From Dokdonella sp. (GTDB taxonomy: Bacteria; Pseudomonadota; Gammaproteobacteria; Xanthomonadales; Rhodanobacteraceae): a DNA stretch of 64,000 nucleotides. Each line of letters begins with the position of its first letter. Position 1 is the stretch's first letter. This document shows, in pieces, positions 1 to 8,633 of the stretch. The stretch spans positions 62,001-126,000 of the forward strand of contig NZ_JAHCAQ010000009.1 in NCBI RefSeq assembly GCF_019634845.1, written 5' to 3'. The translations under genes were made by a program, and so were the position numbers. The notes below the pieces were generated by a model that worked only from the letters and a program-made list of their open reading frames with translations, was not told the origin of the DNA and did not search any database.

Positions 1-997
1 AGTCGTCGCTGCCCTTGGCATCGGTATGACCACGGACTTCCATTGCCGCTGTGGGCAGTTTTTCAAGCGCGCCGGCCAGCGCGTCCAGCACCGCTCCGGC
101 ATCGCTGCGGATCTCGGCCTTGTCGAAATCGAACAACACCTTGTCATTGAGGGTGACGACGAAACCGCACGGTGCGCCGGAGGGCCTGAACTTGTCCAAC
201 GGCGGGAAGCGCCCGGCGGGCGGCAACGGTGGCAGCGGCGCCATGCGCACCTCGCGCGCCGGTGCGCCGACGGTGCCGGTGCCGTTGCCACGGTTCTCGA
301 CGATGCCATCGGGCCCGCCCACCCAGCGCCCGGAGCCGTCGGCACGCACGTCGACTTCACCGTATTCACCCACCCAATGGCCGGAACCATCGCCGCGGTT
401 CTCGATCGAACCGAAATCCCCGACCCAGGTGCCGCCGCCCTTGCCGTCCAGCTCGATGTTGCCGAATTCGCCGACGTAGCTGCCCGACCCGTCGCTGCGC
501 ACCTCGAACGTGCCGGCGCCATTGACGATATGGCCGCTGCCATCGGCATTGACCTGCACCACATCGTCGCCGGTGACGGCCAGCCCGCTGCCATCGGCAG
601 CAATGTTGAACACGCCCTGCTCGCCGACCCGTTGCAGGTTGCCTGCGGCATCGACGTTGGTGAAGCCGCTCTCGTTGACCAGTGCGCCATCGGTGGCGCA
701 ATTGGCCGGACGAACGCTGATGCCGGCCACCGGCTTGATCAGGGCGTGCATGGACGCTTCCAGCTGGCGCTGCGCGGGGCCGCTGCCAGTGATGCTCGGC
801 ACCATGATGGGTGGGATCACCGGGAACTCGACGCCAGCGGTCGCCGTGTTGCCGGCTTCATCTTCCGCGGGACCAGCGGCCACAGGCGCTGCGCTGGCCG
901 CCGCCTGCGGCTGGCTGGGTTCCGGTGAGGGCGATTGCTGTCCGCAGGCCGATACCAGCACGACGAGACAAGCCAGCGACAGGGTACGCACACGCAT
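1..997 (-). CDS. OmpA-family outer-membrane lipoprotein (3' end beyond window)
   Basis: The frame is open from an ATG at 997 to the window edge (332 codons seen), so the C-terminus is missing. A good Shine-Dalgarno (AAGGAG) precedes the ATG. Residues 1-18 form a lipoprotein signal with a lipobox ending VSAC, so the protein is probably lipid-anchored. The middle holds tandem glycine-rich repeats of about 20 residues built on D-G-S-G and W-V-G. The visible end matches the start of an OmpA C-terminal domain (VLFDFDKAEIRSDAG, then VRGHTDAKG), which binds peptidoglycan. Inferred role: linking outer membrane to cell wall. The OmpA domain is clear from sequence; the role of the repeat section is unknown. 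Confidence 0.85.
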   Translation of the reverse strand, partial: MRVRTLSLACLVVLVSACGQQSPSPEPSQPQAAASAAPVAAGPAEDEAGNTATAGVEFPVIPPIMVPSITGSGPAQRQLEASMHALIKPVAGISVRPANCATDGALVNESGFTNVDAAGNLQRVGEQGVFNIAADGSGLAVTGDDVVQVNADGSGHIVNGAGTFEVRSDGSGSYVGEFGNIELDGKGGGTWVGDFGSIENRGDGSGHWVGEYGEVDVRADGSGRWVGGPDGIVENRGNGTGTVGAPAREVRMAPLPPLPPAGRFPPLDKFRPSGAPCGFVVTLNDKVLFDFDKAEIRSDAGAVLDALAGALEKLPTAAMEVRGHTDAKGSDD

Positions 998-1850
998 GCA
1001 ACGACTCCTTGGAAATGGGGTCATGTATTTAACCACGGGACCTATTGGGCTTTGGTAACCGAAGGTGGCCGAGAAGTCCGCTACCCGCCATGAACGCGGA
1101 GGCCCATCGGCCTCGCAGATGCAGTCCTGATGAGGCTCGCATCGAGGCTTCACTTGCGCGCATCACCATGCTTCACGAGTCGCAGGAAAGCTTGACGCCG
1201 GAAGATGGGGCGCTGGTTGCTTCAATCCTCTCGGGGAAGTTGCCTGTCGATGATCCTGTTGACGATGGCGATGCTGGGATCGTTGTTCGGTTTGATCTGC
1301 GTCTGGATCATGCGTCTTGTCCATGCGGCGGTGGCTGATGCGTCCGCAGACGTGTGCGATGCCTGCGGTGCTTTCGGGGCCGTTTCTGGATCTTGCCGAG
1401 ACAGACCGGCTTTGATCACCTGTTGCATGGTCTGTTTCCGTGCCGTCAATCCGCACGCTTCCCGCCATCGGCCTTGGTGACGATGGGTACCCGCGTTGAG
1501 CCTTTCCCCATCGGCTCGCCGCGGGCACGCTGCCGATGCGGCACGGCATCGCGGCGGCGCATCCGTTCAGTGGCCAGCTGGCGGCGATCGAAGGTCCCTC
1601 AGCTGGAGTGGATGCACTGGCCCTGTCGGTGGATGTGGATCCGGGCCGTGTACCCTAGCGGTCCGTGTTTGCGGCGACGACGGACGATGGCTCCACTGTG
1701 GCCGATGCGACATGGCCGCTTTCGTGGCATCAAGCGGAGCAGCGGACGCCCGAAGACTCGCAAAACTGACCGATCATGAGCGCAACCGATCCGCACGAAA
1801 ACAGGGGTAAGGCATTGGAGTTGCGCGAAACATCGCGTTACGAGGCATCC
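998..1850. other. gene-poor stretch between the OmpA lipoprotein and dusA
   Basis: I find no gene here that I can support. Open frames are short and on both strands, third-position GC is lower than in neighbouring genes, and none looks like a known family. The best small candidates are a hydrophobic frame near 1249-1480 that would begin with one membrane helix, and a 40-codon frame at 1536-1658 with ordinary amino-acid composition. Neither has a good ribosome-binding site. The stretch may be a decayed gene or a long regulatory spacer. Confidence 0.5.
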
Positions 1851-2834
1851 GTGCGCCTGTCCGTCGCGCCGATGATGGACTGGACCGACCGTCATTGCCG
1901 CTACTTCCATCGCTTGCTGGCGCCGCATGCGCTGCTCTATACCGAAATGGTCACTGCGCCGGCGGTATTGCATGGCGACCGCGAGCACCTGCTCGGATTC
2001 GATGCGGCCGAACAGCCGGTCGCGCTGCAGCTTGGCGGCAGCGCGCCGCAGCAACTGGCGCAGGCCGCGCGGATCGGCGCGGCGCAGGGGTATGCCGAGA
2101 TCAATCTCAACGTCGGTTGTCCCTCCGATCGCGTGCAGTCGGGTCGCTTTGGCGCCTGCCTGATGCGCGAGCCGGATCTGGTCGCCGACTGCGTGGTGGC
2201 GATGCGGGCCGCGGTTGCGGACCTTGCCGCCGAGGTCACGGTCAAGTGCCGCATCGGCGTCGATGAGCAGGACGAGGATGCGGCGCTGGCGGCGTTCGTC
2301 GAGCGCGTTGCCGGCGCCGGGTGCACGCGTTTCATCGTGCATGCGCGCAAGGCCTGGCTCGCGGGCCTGTCGCCGAAGGAGAACCGCGAGGTGCCGCCGC
2401 TCAACTACGAGCGCGTGTATCGACTCAAGCGCGAGCATCCGCAGCTCCACATCGTCATCAATGGCGGCATCACCACGCTCGACGAGGTGAACGGGCACTT
2501 GCGCCATGTCGATGGCGTGATGCTCGGCCGCACCGCCTACCACGAACCGTACCGGCTGGCCGAGCTCGAGCACGCGCTGTTCGGCGTGGCCTTGCCCGAC
2601 CGCGACGAACTGCTGCTGCGCCTGCGCCCCCATGTCGAGACGCATCTGGCGCAGGGCGGGCGCCTGCAGCACATCACGCGGCACATCCTGGGCCTGTACC
2701 AGGGGCTGCCCGGCGCGCGCGCATTCCGCCGCGTGCTCAGCGAACAGGCGCATCAAGCAGCGGCGGGCTGGCCGGTGGTCGAGGCGGCGATCGCGGCGCG
2801 ACGCGCGGCCGGCGCGCAGGCGCACGCGGCCTGA
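1851..2834 (+). CDS. dusA: tRNA-dihydrouridine(20/20a) synthase DusA
   Basis: FMN-dependent enzyme that reduces uridine to dihydrouridine at positions 20/20a in the D-loop of tRNA, using NADPH. The N-terminal LSVAPMMDWTDRHCRYFHR block is diagnostic of DusA. The catalytic cysteine lies in NLNVGCPSDRVQ, and the INGGI and GRTAYHEP flavin-phosphate segments follow. I chose the GTG at 1851 because GAGG lies 7-8 bases upstream and because the 25 codons between an in-frame ATG at 1776 and this GTG have weak third-position GC. The resulting 327 residues match the usual family length. With the ATG at 1776 the protein would be 352 residues. The product call is firm; the start is less so. Confidence 0.93.
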   Translation: MRLSVAPMMDWTDRHCRYFHRLLAPHALLYTEMVTAPAVLHGDREHLLGFDAAEQPVALQLGGSAPQQLAQAARIGAAQGYAEINLNVGCPSDRVQSGRFGACLMREPDLVADCVVAMRAAVADLAAEVTVKCRIGVDEQDEDAALAAFVERVAGAGCTRFIVHARKAWLAGLSPKENREVPPLNYERVYRLKREHPQLHIVINGGITTLDEVNGHLRHVDGVMLGRTAYHEPYRLAELEHALFGVALPDRDELLLRLRPHVETHLAQGGRLQHITRHILGLYQGLPGARAFRRVLSEQAHQAAAGWPVVEAAIAARRAAGAQAHAA

Positions 2835-2855
2835 GCCTGGCTGCGCCACGCAAGC

Positions 2856-2861
2856 TAGAAT
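2856..2861 (+). promoter_or_regulatory. candidate -10 element (TAGAAT) of uup
   Basis: TAGAAT matches the sigma-70 -10 consensus at 5 of 6 positions and lies in the short dusA-uup gap. It would place the transcript start near 2868, about 21 bases before the uup ATG. No convincing -35 is visible. The same TAGAAT hexamer occurs before gcvH and tsaB, which supports it being a real element in this genome. Confidence 0.45.
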
Positions 2862-2888
2862 CGCGCTCCTGCCACTCGTTGCGCCCGC

Positions 2889-4793
2889 ATGTCCCTGGTC
2901 AATCTCGTCGCGCTGGACTATTCGGTCGGCGGCCCGCTCCTGCTCGACAAGGTCGATCTGGCGATCGAGGCCAATGAGCGCGTCTGCATCGTGGGCCGCA
3001 ATGGCGCCGGCAAGTCGACGCTGCTGCGTCTCATCGCCGGCGAGCTGCGCCCCGACGACGGCGAGGTGCGCGTACAGGGTGGGGTGCGCGTGGCGCGGCT
3101 CGCCCAGGAAGTGCCGCACGATGTGACCGGTTCGGTATTCGACGTGGTGGCTGCGGCGCTCGGTGAGCTGGGCACGCTGCTGGCGCAGTACCACCAGCTC
3201 AGCCACGATCTCGCCGCGGGCGGCGATGCGCAGGCGCTGGCGCGCGTGCAGGAGCGCATCGAGGCCGCGCAGGGTTGGGATCTGGAGCGGCGCGTGGAGA
3301 GCGTGCTGGCGCGGCTCGAACTGCCGGCCGACGCCCAATTCGCCGCCTTGTCGGGTGGCATGAAGCGACGCGTGCTGCTGGCGCGCGCGCTGGTGCTGGC
3401 GCCCGACGTGTTGCTGCTGGATGAGCCGACCAACCATCTCGACATCGAGGCGATCGACTGGCTCGAGCGGCTGCTGCTGGGGTTCGGCGGCAGTGTGGTG
3501 TTCGTGACCCACGACCGGCGCTTCCTGCGCGCGCTGGCCACGCGCATCGTCGAGATCGATCGCGGCCGCGTCACCAGTTGGCCTGGCGACTATGCCAACT
3601 ACCTGCGCCGGCGCGAGGAACGCCTGCATGCCGAAGCGCAGGCCAATGCCTTGTTCGACAGGAAGCTCGCCCAGGAAGAGGTGTGGATCCGCCAAGGCAT
3701 CAAGGCGCGGCGCACCCGCAACGAAGGGCGCGTGCGGGCGCTCGAGGCGATGCGGCGCGAACGGGCGCAGCGACGTGAGCTCGGCGGGCGGGCGCGCCTG
3801 CAGCTCGGCGAGACCGCAGCCTCGGGCCGTCGCGTGGTCGAGGCCAAGGGCGTGAGCTTCGCCCATGGCGAGCGCGTCATTGCGCGCGATTTCTCCACCG
3901 TCATCCAGCGTGGTGATCGCATCGGCCTGATCGGCCCCAACGGTTCGGGCAAGACCACGCTGCTGCGCCTGCTGCTGGGCGAACTCGTGCCCCAGGCGGG
4001 CACGATCACGCTCGGCACCAACCTGCAGATCGCCTATTTCGACCAGCATCGCGCGAGCCTGCGCGAGGACCAGAGCGCGCTCGACAACGTGGCCGAGGGC
4101 CGCGAGTACATCGAGATCGGGGGCGTGCGCAAGCACGCGCTGGGCTACCTGCAGGATTTCCTGTTCGCACCCGATCGCGCCCGCGCGCCGATCACGGCGC
4201 TGTCGGGCGGCGAGCGCAACCGGTTGCTGCTGGCCAAGCTGTTCGCCAGGCCGTCGAACCTGCTGGTCATGGACGAGCCGACCAACGATCTCGACGTGGA
4301 GACGCTGGAACTGCTCGAGGAATTGCTGGCCGACTACCCCGGCACGCTGCTGCTGGTGTCGCACGACCGGCAATTTCTCGACAACGTGGTGACCGGCACC
4401 TTCGTGCTCGAAGGCGGCGGCCGCATCGGTGAGTACGTCGGTGGCTACAGCGACTGGTTGCGGCAACGACCTGCTGCGCCGCACACGCCGCCACCATCGC
4501 CCGCGGCGACGGCGGCCACCAGCGGCGGCGTTCCGCCCGCAGCGATCGCGACCGCGGTGGCGGCGGCACCGGTTCGGCGCAAGCTCGGTTACCGCGAGTC
4601 GCGTGAACTGGCCGAGCTGCCGCAACGGATCGAGGCGCTGGAAGCGCGCATCGCGCAACTGAGCGCGGCGATGCAGGAGCCGTCGTTCTATGCCCGCGAC
4701 AGCGCCGCGATCGTCGCTGCCAACGACGAACTGGCCGCCGCGCAGGCTGCGCTCGATGCAGCCTACGCGCGCTGGCAGGCATTGGAATCGTGA
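2889..4793 (+). CDS. uup: ABC-F family ATPase Uup
   Basis: Soluble ABC-F protein with two ATP-binding cassettes and no membrane domain. First cassette: Walker A GRNGAGKST (residues 36-44), signature LSGGMKRR, Walker B LLLDEPTNHLDIEAIDW. Second cassette: GPNGSGKTT, LSGGERNR, LLVMDEPTNDLD. The C-terminal 70 residues form a charged coiled coil after a proline/alanine-rich linker, which is what separates Uup from other ABC-F members. At 634 residues it matches E. coli Uup (635). Family role: acts on ribosomes and affects DNA stability and transposon excision. It is probably transcribed from its own promoter after dusA. Confidence 0.93.
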   Translation: MSLVNLVALDYSVGGPLLLDKVDLAIEANERVCIVGRNGAGKSTLLRLIAGELRPDDGEVRVQGGVRVARLAQEVPHDVTGSVFDVVAAALGELGTLLAQYHQLSHDLAAGGDAQALARVQERIEAAQGWDLERRVESVLARLELPADAQFAALSGGMKRRVLLARALVLAPDVLLLDEPTNHLDIEAIDWLERLLLGFGGSVVFVTHDRRFLRALATRIVEIDRGRVTSWPGDYANYLRRREERLHAEAQANALFDRKLAQEEVWIRQGIKARRTRNEGRVRALEAMRRERAQRRELGGRARLQLGETAASGRRVVEAKGVSFAHGERVIARDFSTVIQRGDRIGLIGPNGSGKTTLLRLLLGELVPQAGTITLGTNLQIAYFDQHRASLREDQSALDNVAEGREYIEIGGVRKHALGYLQDFLFAPDRARAPITALSGGERNRLLLAKLFARPSNLLVMDEPTNDLDVETLELLEELLADYPGTLLLVSHDRQFLDNVVTGTFVLEGGGRIGEYVGGYSDWLRQRPAAPHTPPPSPAATAATSGGVPPAAIATAVAAAPVRRKLGYRESRELAELPQRIEALEARIAQLSAAMQEPSFYARDSAAIVAANDELAAAQAALDAAYARWQALES

Positions 4794-4805
4794 TCGCGCC
4801 GGTGG

Positions 4806-4857
4806 CGTCCGCGGCGCGTCCGCGGGCGCCGGACGGACAGCGTCCGCACCTCGGACG
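4806..4857 (+). promoter_or_regulatory. array of five phased CGTCCG/CGGACG half-sites (putative enhancer for the sigma-54 promoter)
   Basis: CGTCCG occurs at 4806, 4817 and 4841, and its complement CGGACG at 4830 and 4852. Start-to-start spacings are 11, 13, 11 and 11 bp, so nearly all lie on one face of the helix. The array centre is about 90 bp before the expected transcript start, the usual place for enhancer sites of NtrC-type activators. The operon downstream encodes such an activator, so its binding here is a direct inference. The sites also overlap the region just after the uup stop, so an RNA-structure role cannot be excluded. Confidence 0.6.
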
Positions 4858-4893
4858 GCGCTGACAAATACAACGTAATCAGTCACATGCAGG

Positions 4894-4910
4894 TTGGCAC
4901 GGTGCTTGCT
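4894..4910 (+). promoter_or_regulatory. sigma-54 (RpoN) promoter of the ABC exporter operon
   Basis: TTGGCACGGTGCTTGCT matches the sigma-54 consensus TGGCACG-N4-TTGCW at every position, with GG (4896-4897) and GC (4908-4909) exactly ten bases apart. Transcription would start near 4921. This lies after an upstream in-frame ATG at 4887 and before the ATG at 4947, so it decides the start of the adaptor gene in favour of 4947. Confidence 0.85.
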
Positions 4911-4946
4911 GGAGATATCTCAGCAAGCCATCGGGAAGCCACCTCA

Positions 4947-6215
4947 ATGATCCGTGATACCTCTGCCCAGGACCGCCGCATCGCTCCGGTGAAGAACCGC
5001 AAGCGGCTCGCGGTCGGCATCGGCGCGTTGCTGGCGGTGGCGGTCGCGCTGGTCATGGTGGCGCCCACCGTGGGCCGCCTGCTCTCGGTCGACTCATCGG
5101 CGCGCAGCGCGCGCCTGCGCTTCGCCGAGGTGCGGCGTGGCGATCTCGTGCGCGACGTGTCGGTGCAGGGCAGGGTTGTCGCCGCGGTCAGCCCGACGCT
5201 GTACGCACGCAGTGCAGGCACCGTGACGCTCGACGTCAACGCGGGCGACCGCGTCACCAAGGGTCAGGTGCTGGCCGAGATCGATTCGCCCGAATTGACC
5301 AGCAAACTGCGTCAGGAGCAGGCCACGCTCGACAGCCTCGCGCTGGAGGTCGAGCGCGCCACCATCGACAACCGCAAGGCACAGGCGGCCTCGCAGATGG
5401 CCTATGAGCAGGCGACGATCGATCGCGAGACCGCCGAGCGCGAAGTCGAGCGCAATCGCAAGGCATTCGAGATGGGCGCGCAGGCCGAGATGACGGTGTT
5501 GCGGGCCAAGGATGCGCTGGCCAAGGCGCGACTGGCCGAGCTCAATGCGCGCCACAACGTGGGCCTGGATCGCGACAGTCTCGCCTTCGAGCTCAAGACG
5601 CGCCGCGTCGCCCACGAGCGCCAGCGCTTGCTGGTCGACGACCTGGTGCGCCAGGTCGACGAGCTCAAGTTGCGCTCGCCGGTGGATGGCCAGGTTGGCC
5701 AGTTGATCGCGCAGCAGCGCGCGAGCGTGGTCGAGAACGCGCCGATCCTGACCGTGGTCGATCTCAGCGCGCTCGAGATCGAGGTCAAGGTGCCCGAAGT
5801 CTTCGCCCACGACCTCAGCGCCGGCATGGCCGCGCAGATCGACGAGGGCGGCCGCAAGTACGCGGGCGAAGTCCGCTCGATTTCGCCCGAGGTGGTCGAC
5901 GGACAGGTTACCGGCCGCGTGCGCTTCGGCGCCGACAAGCCGGCGGGTCTGCGCCAGAACCAGCAGCTCACCACGCGCATCCTCATGGACGAGCATCATG
6001 GCGTGCTCATCGTCGAACGCGGCCCGTTCGTCGACAGTGGTGCGGGTCGCGTCGCCTACGTGGTGCGCAATGGCACCGCCGAACGCACCGCGATCCAGGT
6101 CGGTGCCACCAGCCTCAACGCGGTGGAAATCGTCAGCGGCCTCAAGGAGGGCGACCGCATCGTGATTTCCGGCACCGACGAGTTCAAGGGGGCGCAGCGT
6201 GTGGCGCTCGATTGA
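4947..6215 (+). CDS. periplasmic adaptor (HlyD/MacA-like membrane-fusion protein) of an ABC exporter
   Basis: 422 residues. A short basic cytoplasmic N-terminus is followed by one membrane helix (about residues 19-41). A split lipoyl domain follows (GTVTLDVNAGDRVTKGQVLAEIDSPE), then a long alpha-helical hairpin rich in A, E, R and K, the second lipoyl half (LRSPVDGQVGQLIAQQ) and beta-barrel segments. This is the membrane-fusion architecture that bridges an inner-membrane ABC pump to an outer-membrane channel. The next three genes supply ATPase and permeases. No outer-membrane factor is encoded nearby. The start at 4947 follows from the sigma-54 promoter position. The exported substrate is unknown. 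Confidence 0.88.
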   Translation: MIRDTSAQDRRIAPVKNRKRLAVGIGALLAVAVALVMVAPTVGRLLSVDSSARSARLRFAEVRRGDLVRDVSVQGRVVAAVSPTLYARSAGTVTLDVNAGDRVTKGQVLAEIDSPELTSKLRQEQATLDSLALEVERATIDNRKAQAASQMAYEQATIDRETAEREVERNRKAFEMGAQAEMTVLRAKDALAKARLAELNARHNVGLDRDSLAFELKTRRVAHERQRLLVDDLVRQVDELKLRSPVDGQVGQLIAQQRASVVENAPILTVVDLSALEIEVKVPEVFAHDLSAGMAAQIDEGGRKYAGEVRSISPEVVDGQVTGRVRFGADKPAGLRQNQQLTTRILMDEHHGVLIVERGPFVDSGAGRVAYVVRNGTAERTAIQVGATSLNAVEIVSGLKEGDRIVISGTDEFKGAQRVALD

Positions 6216-6356
6216 CGGCGCCGCGCGCCGCCGCCGTTCCGCGCGCCGGTCGCCGAAGCGTTGGCGGCGGCCCGCGTCCCGAGTCCGCACCATGATTTCC
6301 GTTGCCCAATCCCGCTCCCAGTCCAGTCCAGCCCAGTCCAACAAAAGGTTCCCGCC

Positions 6357-7082
6357 ATGCTCACCATGACCCATCTGCAGAAGGTGTACCGCACGCATCT
6401 CATCGAGACCTATGCGCTGCGCGACTTCTCGATCCGCGTCGAGGAGGGTGAATTCGTCGCCGTGACCGGACCGTCGGGCTCGGGCAAGACGACCTTCCTC
6501 AACATCTGCGGCCTGCTCGAGGAGTTCACTGCGGGCCAGTACCAGCTCGATGGCGTGGATGTGCGCGGCCTCGGCGACAGCGCGCGCTCGCGGTTGCGCA
6601 ACGAGAAGATCGGCTTCATCTTCCAGAGCTTCAACCTGATCCCCGACCTCAATCTGTTCGACAACGTCGACGTACCGTTGCGCTATCGGCGCATCGCTGC
6701 CGGCGAGCGCAAGCGTCGCATCGAGGAAGCCCTCGCGCGGGTGGGTCTGGCCTCGCGCATGAAGCACTACCCGTCGGAACTGTCCGGTGGCCAGCAGCAG
6801 CGCGTCGCGATCGCGCGGGCACTGGCCGGCTCGCCGCGCCTGCTGCTGGCCGATGAGCCGACCGGCAACCTCGACTCGCTGATGGCGCGCGGCGTGATGG
6901 AGCTGCTCGAGGAGATCAACCGCCAGGGCACCACCATCGTGATGGTCACCCACGATCCCGAACTGGCCGCGCGCGCGCACCGCAACGTGCATGTCATCGA
7001 TGGCCAGGTGACGGATTTCGACAGCGAACCGATGTTGGTCCGCAGTGTGCGCGACGGCGACGCCTCACGCGCAATGGCTTGA
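6357..7082 (+). CDS. ABC transporter ATP-binding protein (MacB/LolD class)
   Basis: 241 residues, one ATP-binding cassette. Walker A GPSGSGKTT, Q-loop IFQSFNLIPDLN, signature LSGGQQQRVAIARAL, Walker B LLLADEPTGNLDS and the switch histidine in MVTHDPE are all intact. The segment between Walker A and the Q-loop is typical of the LolD/MacB/FtsE class, which works with FtsX-like permeases rather than importers. Two such permeases follow directly. The ATG at 6357 is preferred; a second ATG lies three codons further in, and the roughly 100 bases upstream are low-complexity and non-coding in character. It should power the exporter built with the adaptor upstream. Confidence 0.92.
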   Translation: MLTMTHLQKVYRTHLIETYALRDFSIRVEEGEFVAVTGPSGSGKTTFLNICGLLEEFTAGQYQLDGVDVRGLGDSARSRLRNEKIGFIFQSFNLIPDLNLFDNVDVPLRYRRIAAGERKRRIEEALARVGLASRMKHYPSELSGGQQQRVAIARALAGSPRLLLADEPTGNLDSLMARGVMELLEEINRQGTTIVMVTHDPELAARAHRNVHVIDGQVTDFDSEPMLVRSVRDGDASRAMA

Positions 7083-7087
7083 GTGTT

Positions 7088-7215
7088 TCGTTCTCCCTGC
7101 GGGAGGAGATGGCCGAAGGACGGACGAGGGAAGCGCCTTCGAGCAGCGATCGGTTGACGTGTGCAAGGTCTTTCCCTCATTCGGCGCCGCCGCGCCACCT
7201 TCTCCCGCGCGGACA
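7088..7215. repeat. imperfect inverted repeat pair (REP-like) between ATPase and first permease
   Basis: The left unit (about 7088-7134) and the right unit (about 7170-7215) are inverted copies. Both reduce to GCGGGAG-R-AG-R-TGGC followed by CGRAYGAGGGAA. The left unit also forms a small hairpin (CTCCC-TGC-GGGAG). Short palindromic intergenic repeats of this look are common in Xanthomonadales genomes. Here the pair lies inside an operon, so it may stabilise the upstream mRNA or reduce expression of the permeases. Confidence 0.55.
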
Positions 7216-7233
7216 AGGCAAGCAGGAGTACCC

Positions 7234-8538
7234 ATGTTTTCCTACTACCTTCAACTCGGCCTGCGCAGCCTCAGGCGCAACCCGGTGCTCACCGTGCTGA
7301 TGGTCGTCGGCATCGCGCTCGGCATCGCCGCCAGCATGACCACGCTGACCGTCATGCACATGATGGGGAGCGACCCGATCCCGTCCAAGAGCAGCATCCT
7401 GCACTACGTGCAGCTCGACAACTGGAGCCCGGACGAGCCTTACCGTCCGGACGGTCGCCCGCCCGACCAGGTGACCTATCGCGATGCCACCGCGCTGATG
7501 GCGGCCGGCAAGGCCGATCGCCAGACCGCGATGTTCAAGCTCGCGCTGCCGGTGCAGCCCGACAACCCGGAGATCAAGCCGTTCCAGTCGTTGGTGCGGG
7601 TGACCTACGCCGACTTCTTCACGATGTTCGAGCCGCCCTTCAAATACGGCCGTGGCTGGGACCATGAGCAGGACCAGGCGCATGCGCGCGTGCTGGTGCT
7701 CAGCAAGGAGATCAACGAAAAGCTGTTCGGTGGCGAGGACAGCGTGGGCCGGCGCGTGCGCCTGGATGGCACCGACTACACAGTCACGGGCGTGCTCGAT
7801 GACTGGAAATTGCGCGCGCGCTACTACGACCTCACGGTGGGTGCATTCAACGAGCCCGAGGAACTGTTCATGCCGTTCACGACCGGCATCGACCTCAAGC
7901 AGCGTGCCAACGGCAACAACTCCTGCTGGCGCGCGCCCAATGCCGGCTGGGAAGCGTACCTGGACTCCGATTGCGTGTGGATCCAGATGTGGGTGGAACT
8001 GCGCTCGCCAGCGCGCCTGGCCGAATATCGGGCCTTCCTCGACGCCTACGTCAATGAGCAGAAGAAGCTCGGCCGCTTCCCGCGCCCGCTCAACAATCGC
8101 CTGCTCGACGTCAATGAGTGGATGGCCGACCAGAAGGTGGTGTCGAGCGACGTGCAGGTGCAGACCGGCCTCGGTTTCGCCTTCCTCCTGGTGTGTCTGG
8201 TCAACACCATCGGCCTGCTGCTGGCCAAGTTCACGCGCAAGGCCGGCGAGATCGGTTTGCGACGTGCGCTCGGTGCCAGCCGGCGCGAGGTGTTCAAGCA
8301 GTTTCTGATCGAGTCGGGCGTGATCGGCATCAGCGGTGGCGTGCTGGGCCTGGCCCTGACTGGTCTGGGCCTGCTGGCAGTGCGCGCCTTGTACACCGAC
8401 TACAAGAGCGTGGCCACGCTCGACTGGACGATGGTCGCGACAACGATCGCGCTGTCGGTGGCGGCGGCCGTGCTGGCGGGTCTGTATCCGACCTGGCGCG
8501 CCTGCCGCGTGCAACCTGCGGCGCAGTTGAAGATGTGA
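7234..8538 (+). CDS. ABC exporter permease 1 (MacB-like core plus FtsX domain)
   Basis: 434 residues, starting at ATG 7234 after CAGGAGTA. An N-terminal membrane helix (NPVLTVLMVVGIALGIAASM) is followed by about 270 residues of periplasmic domain. Three C-terminal helices follow, with the FtsX-family motif KAGEIGLRRALGASRREVFKQFLIESG after the first of them. This is the four-helix topology of MacB-type permeases. The ATPase is a separate upstream gene, so this and the next permease probably form a heterodimer. The periplasmic part differs strongly between the two permeases, as expected for substrate handling by a pair. Confidence 0.88.
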   Translation: MFSYYLQLGLRSLRRNPVLTVLMVVGIALGIAASMTTLTVMHMMGSDPIPSKSSILHYVQLDNWSPDEPYRPDGRPPDQVTYRDATALMAAGKADRQTAMFKLALPVQPDNPEIKPFQSLVRVTYADFFTMFEPPFKYGRGWDHEQDQAHARVLVLSKEINEKLFGGEDSVGRRVRLDGTDYTVTGVLDDWKLRARYYDLTVGAFNEPEELFMPFTTGIDLKQRANGNNSCWRAPNAGWEAYLDSDCVWIQMWVELRSPARLAEYRAFLDAYVNEQKKLGRFPRPLNNRLLDVNEWMADQKVVSSDVQVQTGLGFAFLLVCLVNTIGLLLAKFTRKAGEIGLRRALGASRREVFKQFLIESGVIGISGGVLGLALTGLGLLAVRALYTDYKSVATLDWTMVATTIALSVAAAVLAGLYPTWRACRVQPAAQLKM

Positions 8539-8559
8539 AATCCGCGCATCGTGATTCGT

Positions 8560-8580
8560 GATCCGGAACAGCGCCGGATC
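8560..8580. repeat. 7-bp perfect inverted repeat between the two permease genes
   Basis: GATCCGG (8560-8566) and CCGGATC (8574-8580) flank a 7-base loop. There is no T-run, so this is not a simple terminator. It may modulate the ratio of the two permeases. Confidence 0.35.
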
Positions 8581-8633
8581 GGATCGCGAACAACGGATCA
8601 CCCAACACCCATCACCCTTCCCGGACCAAAGCC

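Noticed and set aside
1163-1549. 128-codon minus-strand frame in the gap before dusA
   Set aside because: Composition rich in R, S, H and Q, no ribosome-binding site, no recognisable domain.
1599-4886. Open frame of 1095 codons on the minus strand opposite dusA and uup
   Set aside because: Rich in R, A, H and Q with no domain; it is the mirror of high-GC codon use in two well-identified plus-strand genes.
4887-4946. Upstream in-frame ATG at 4887 as start of the adaptor protein
   Set aside because: It lies upstream of and overlaps the sigma-54 promoter, whose transcript starts near 4921.
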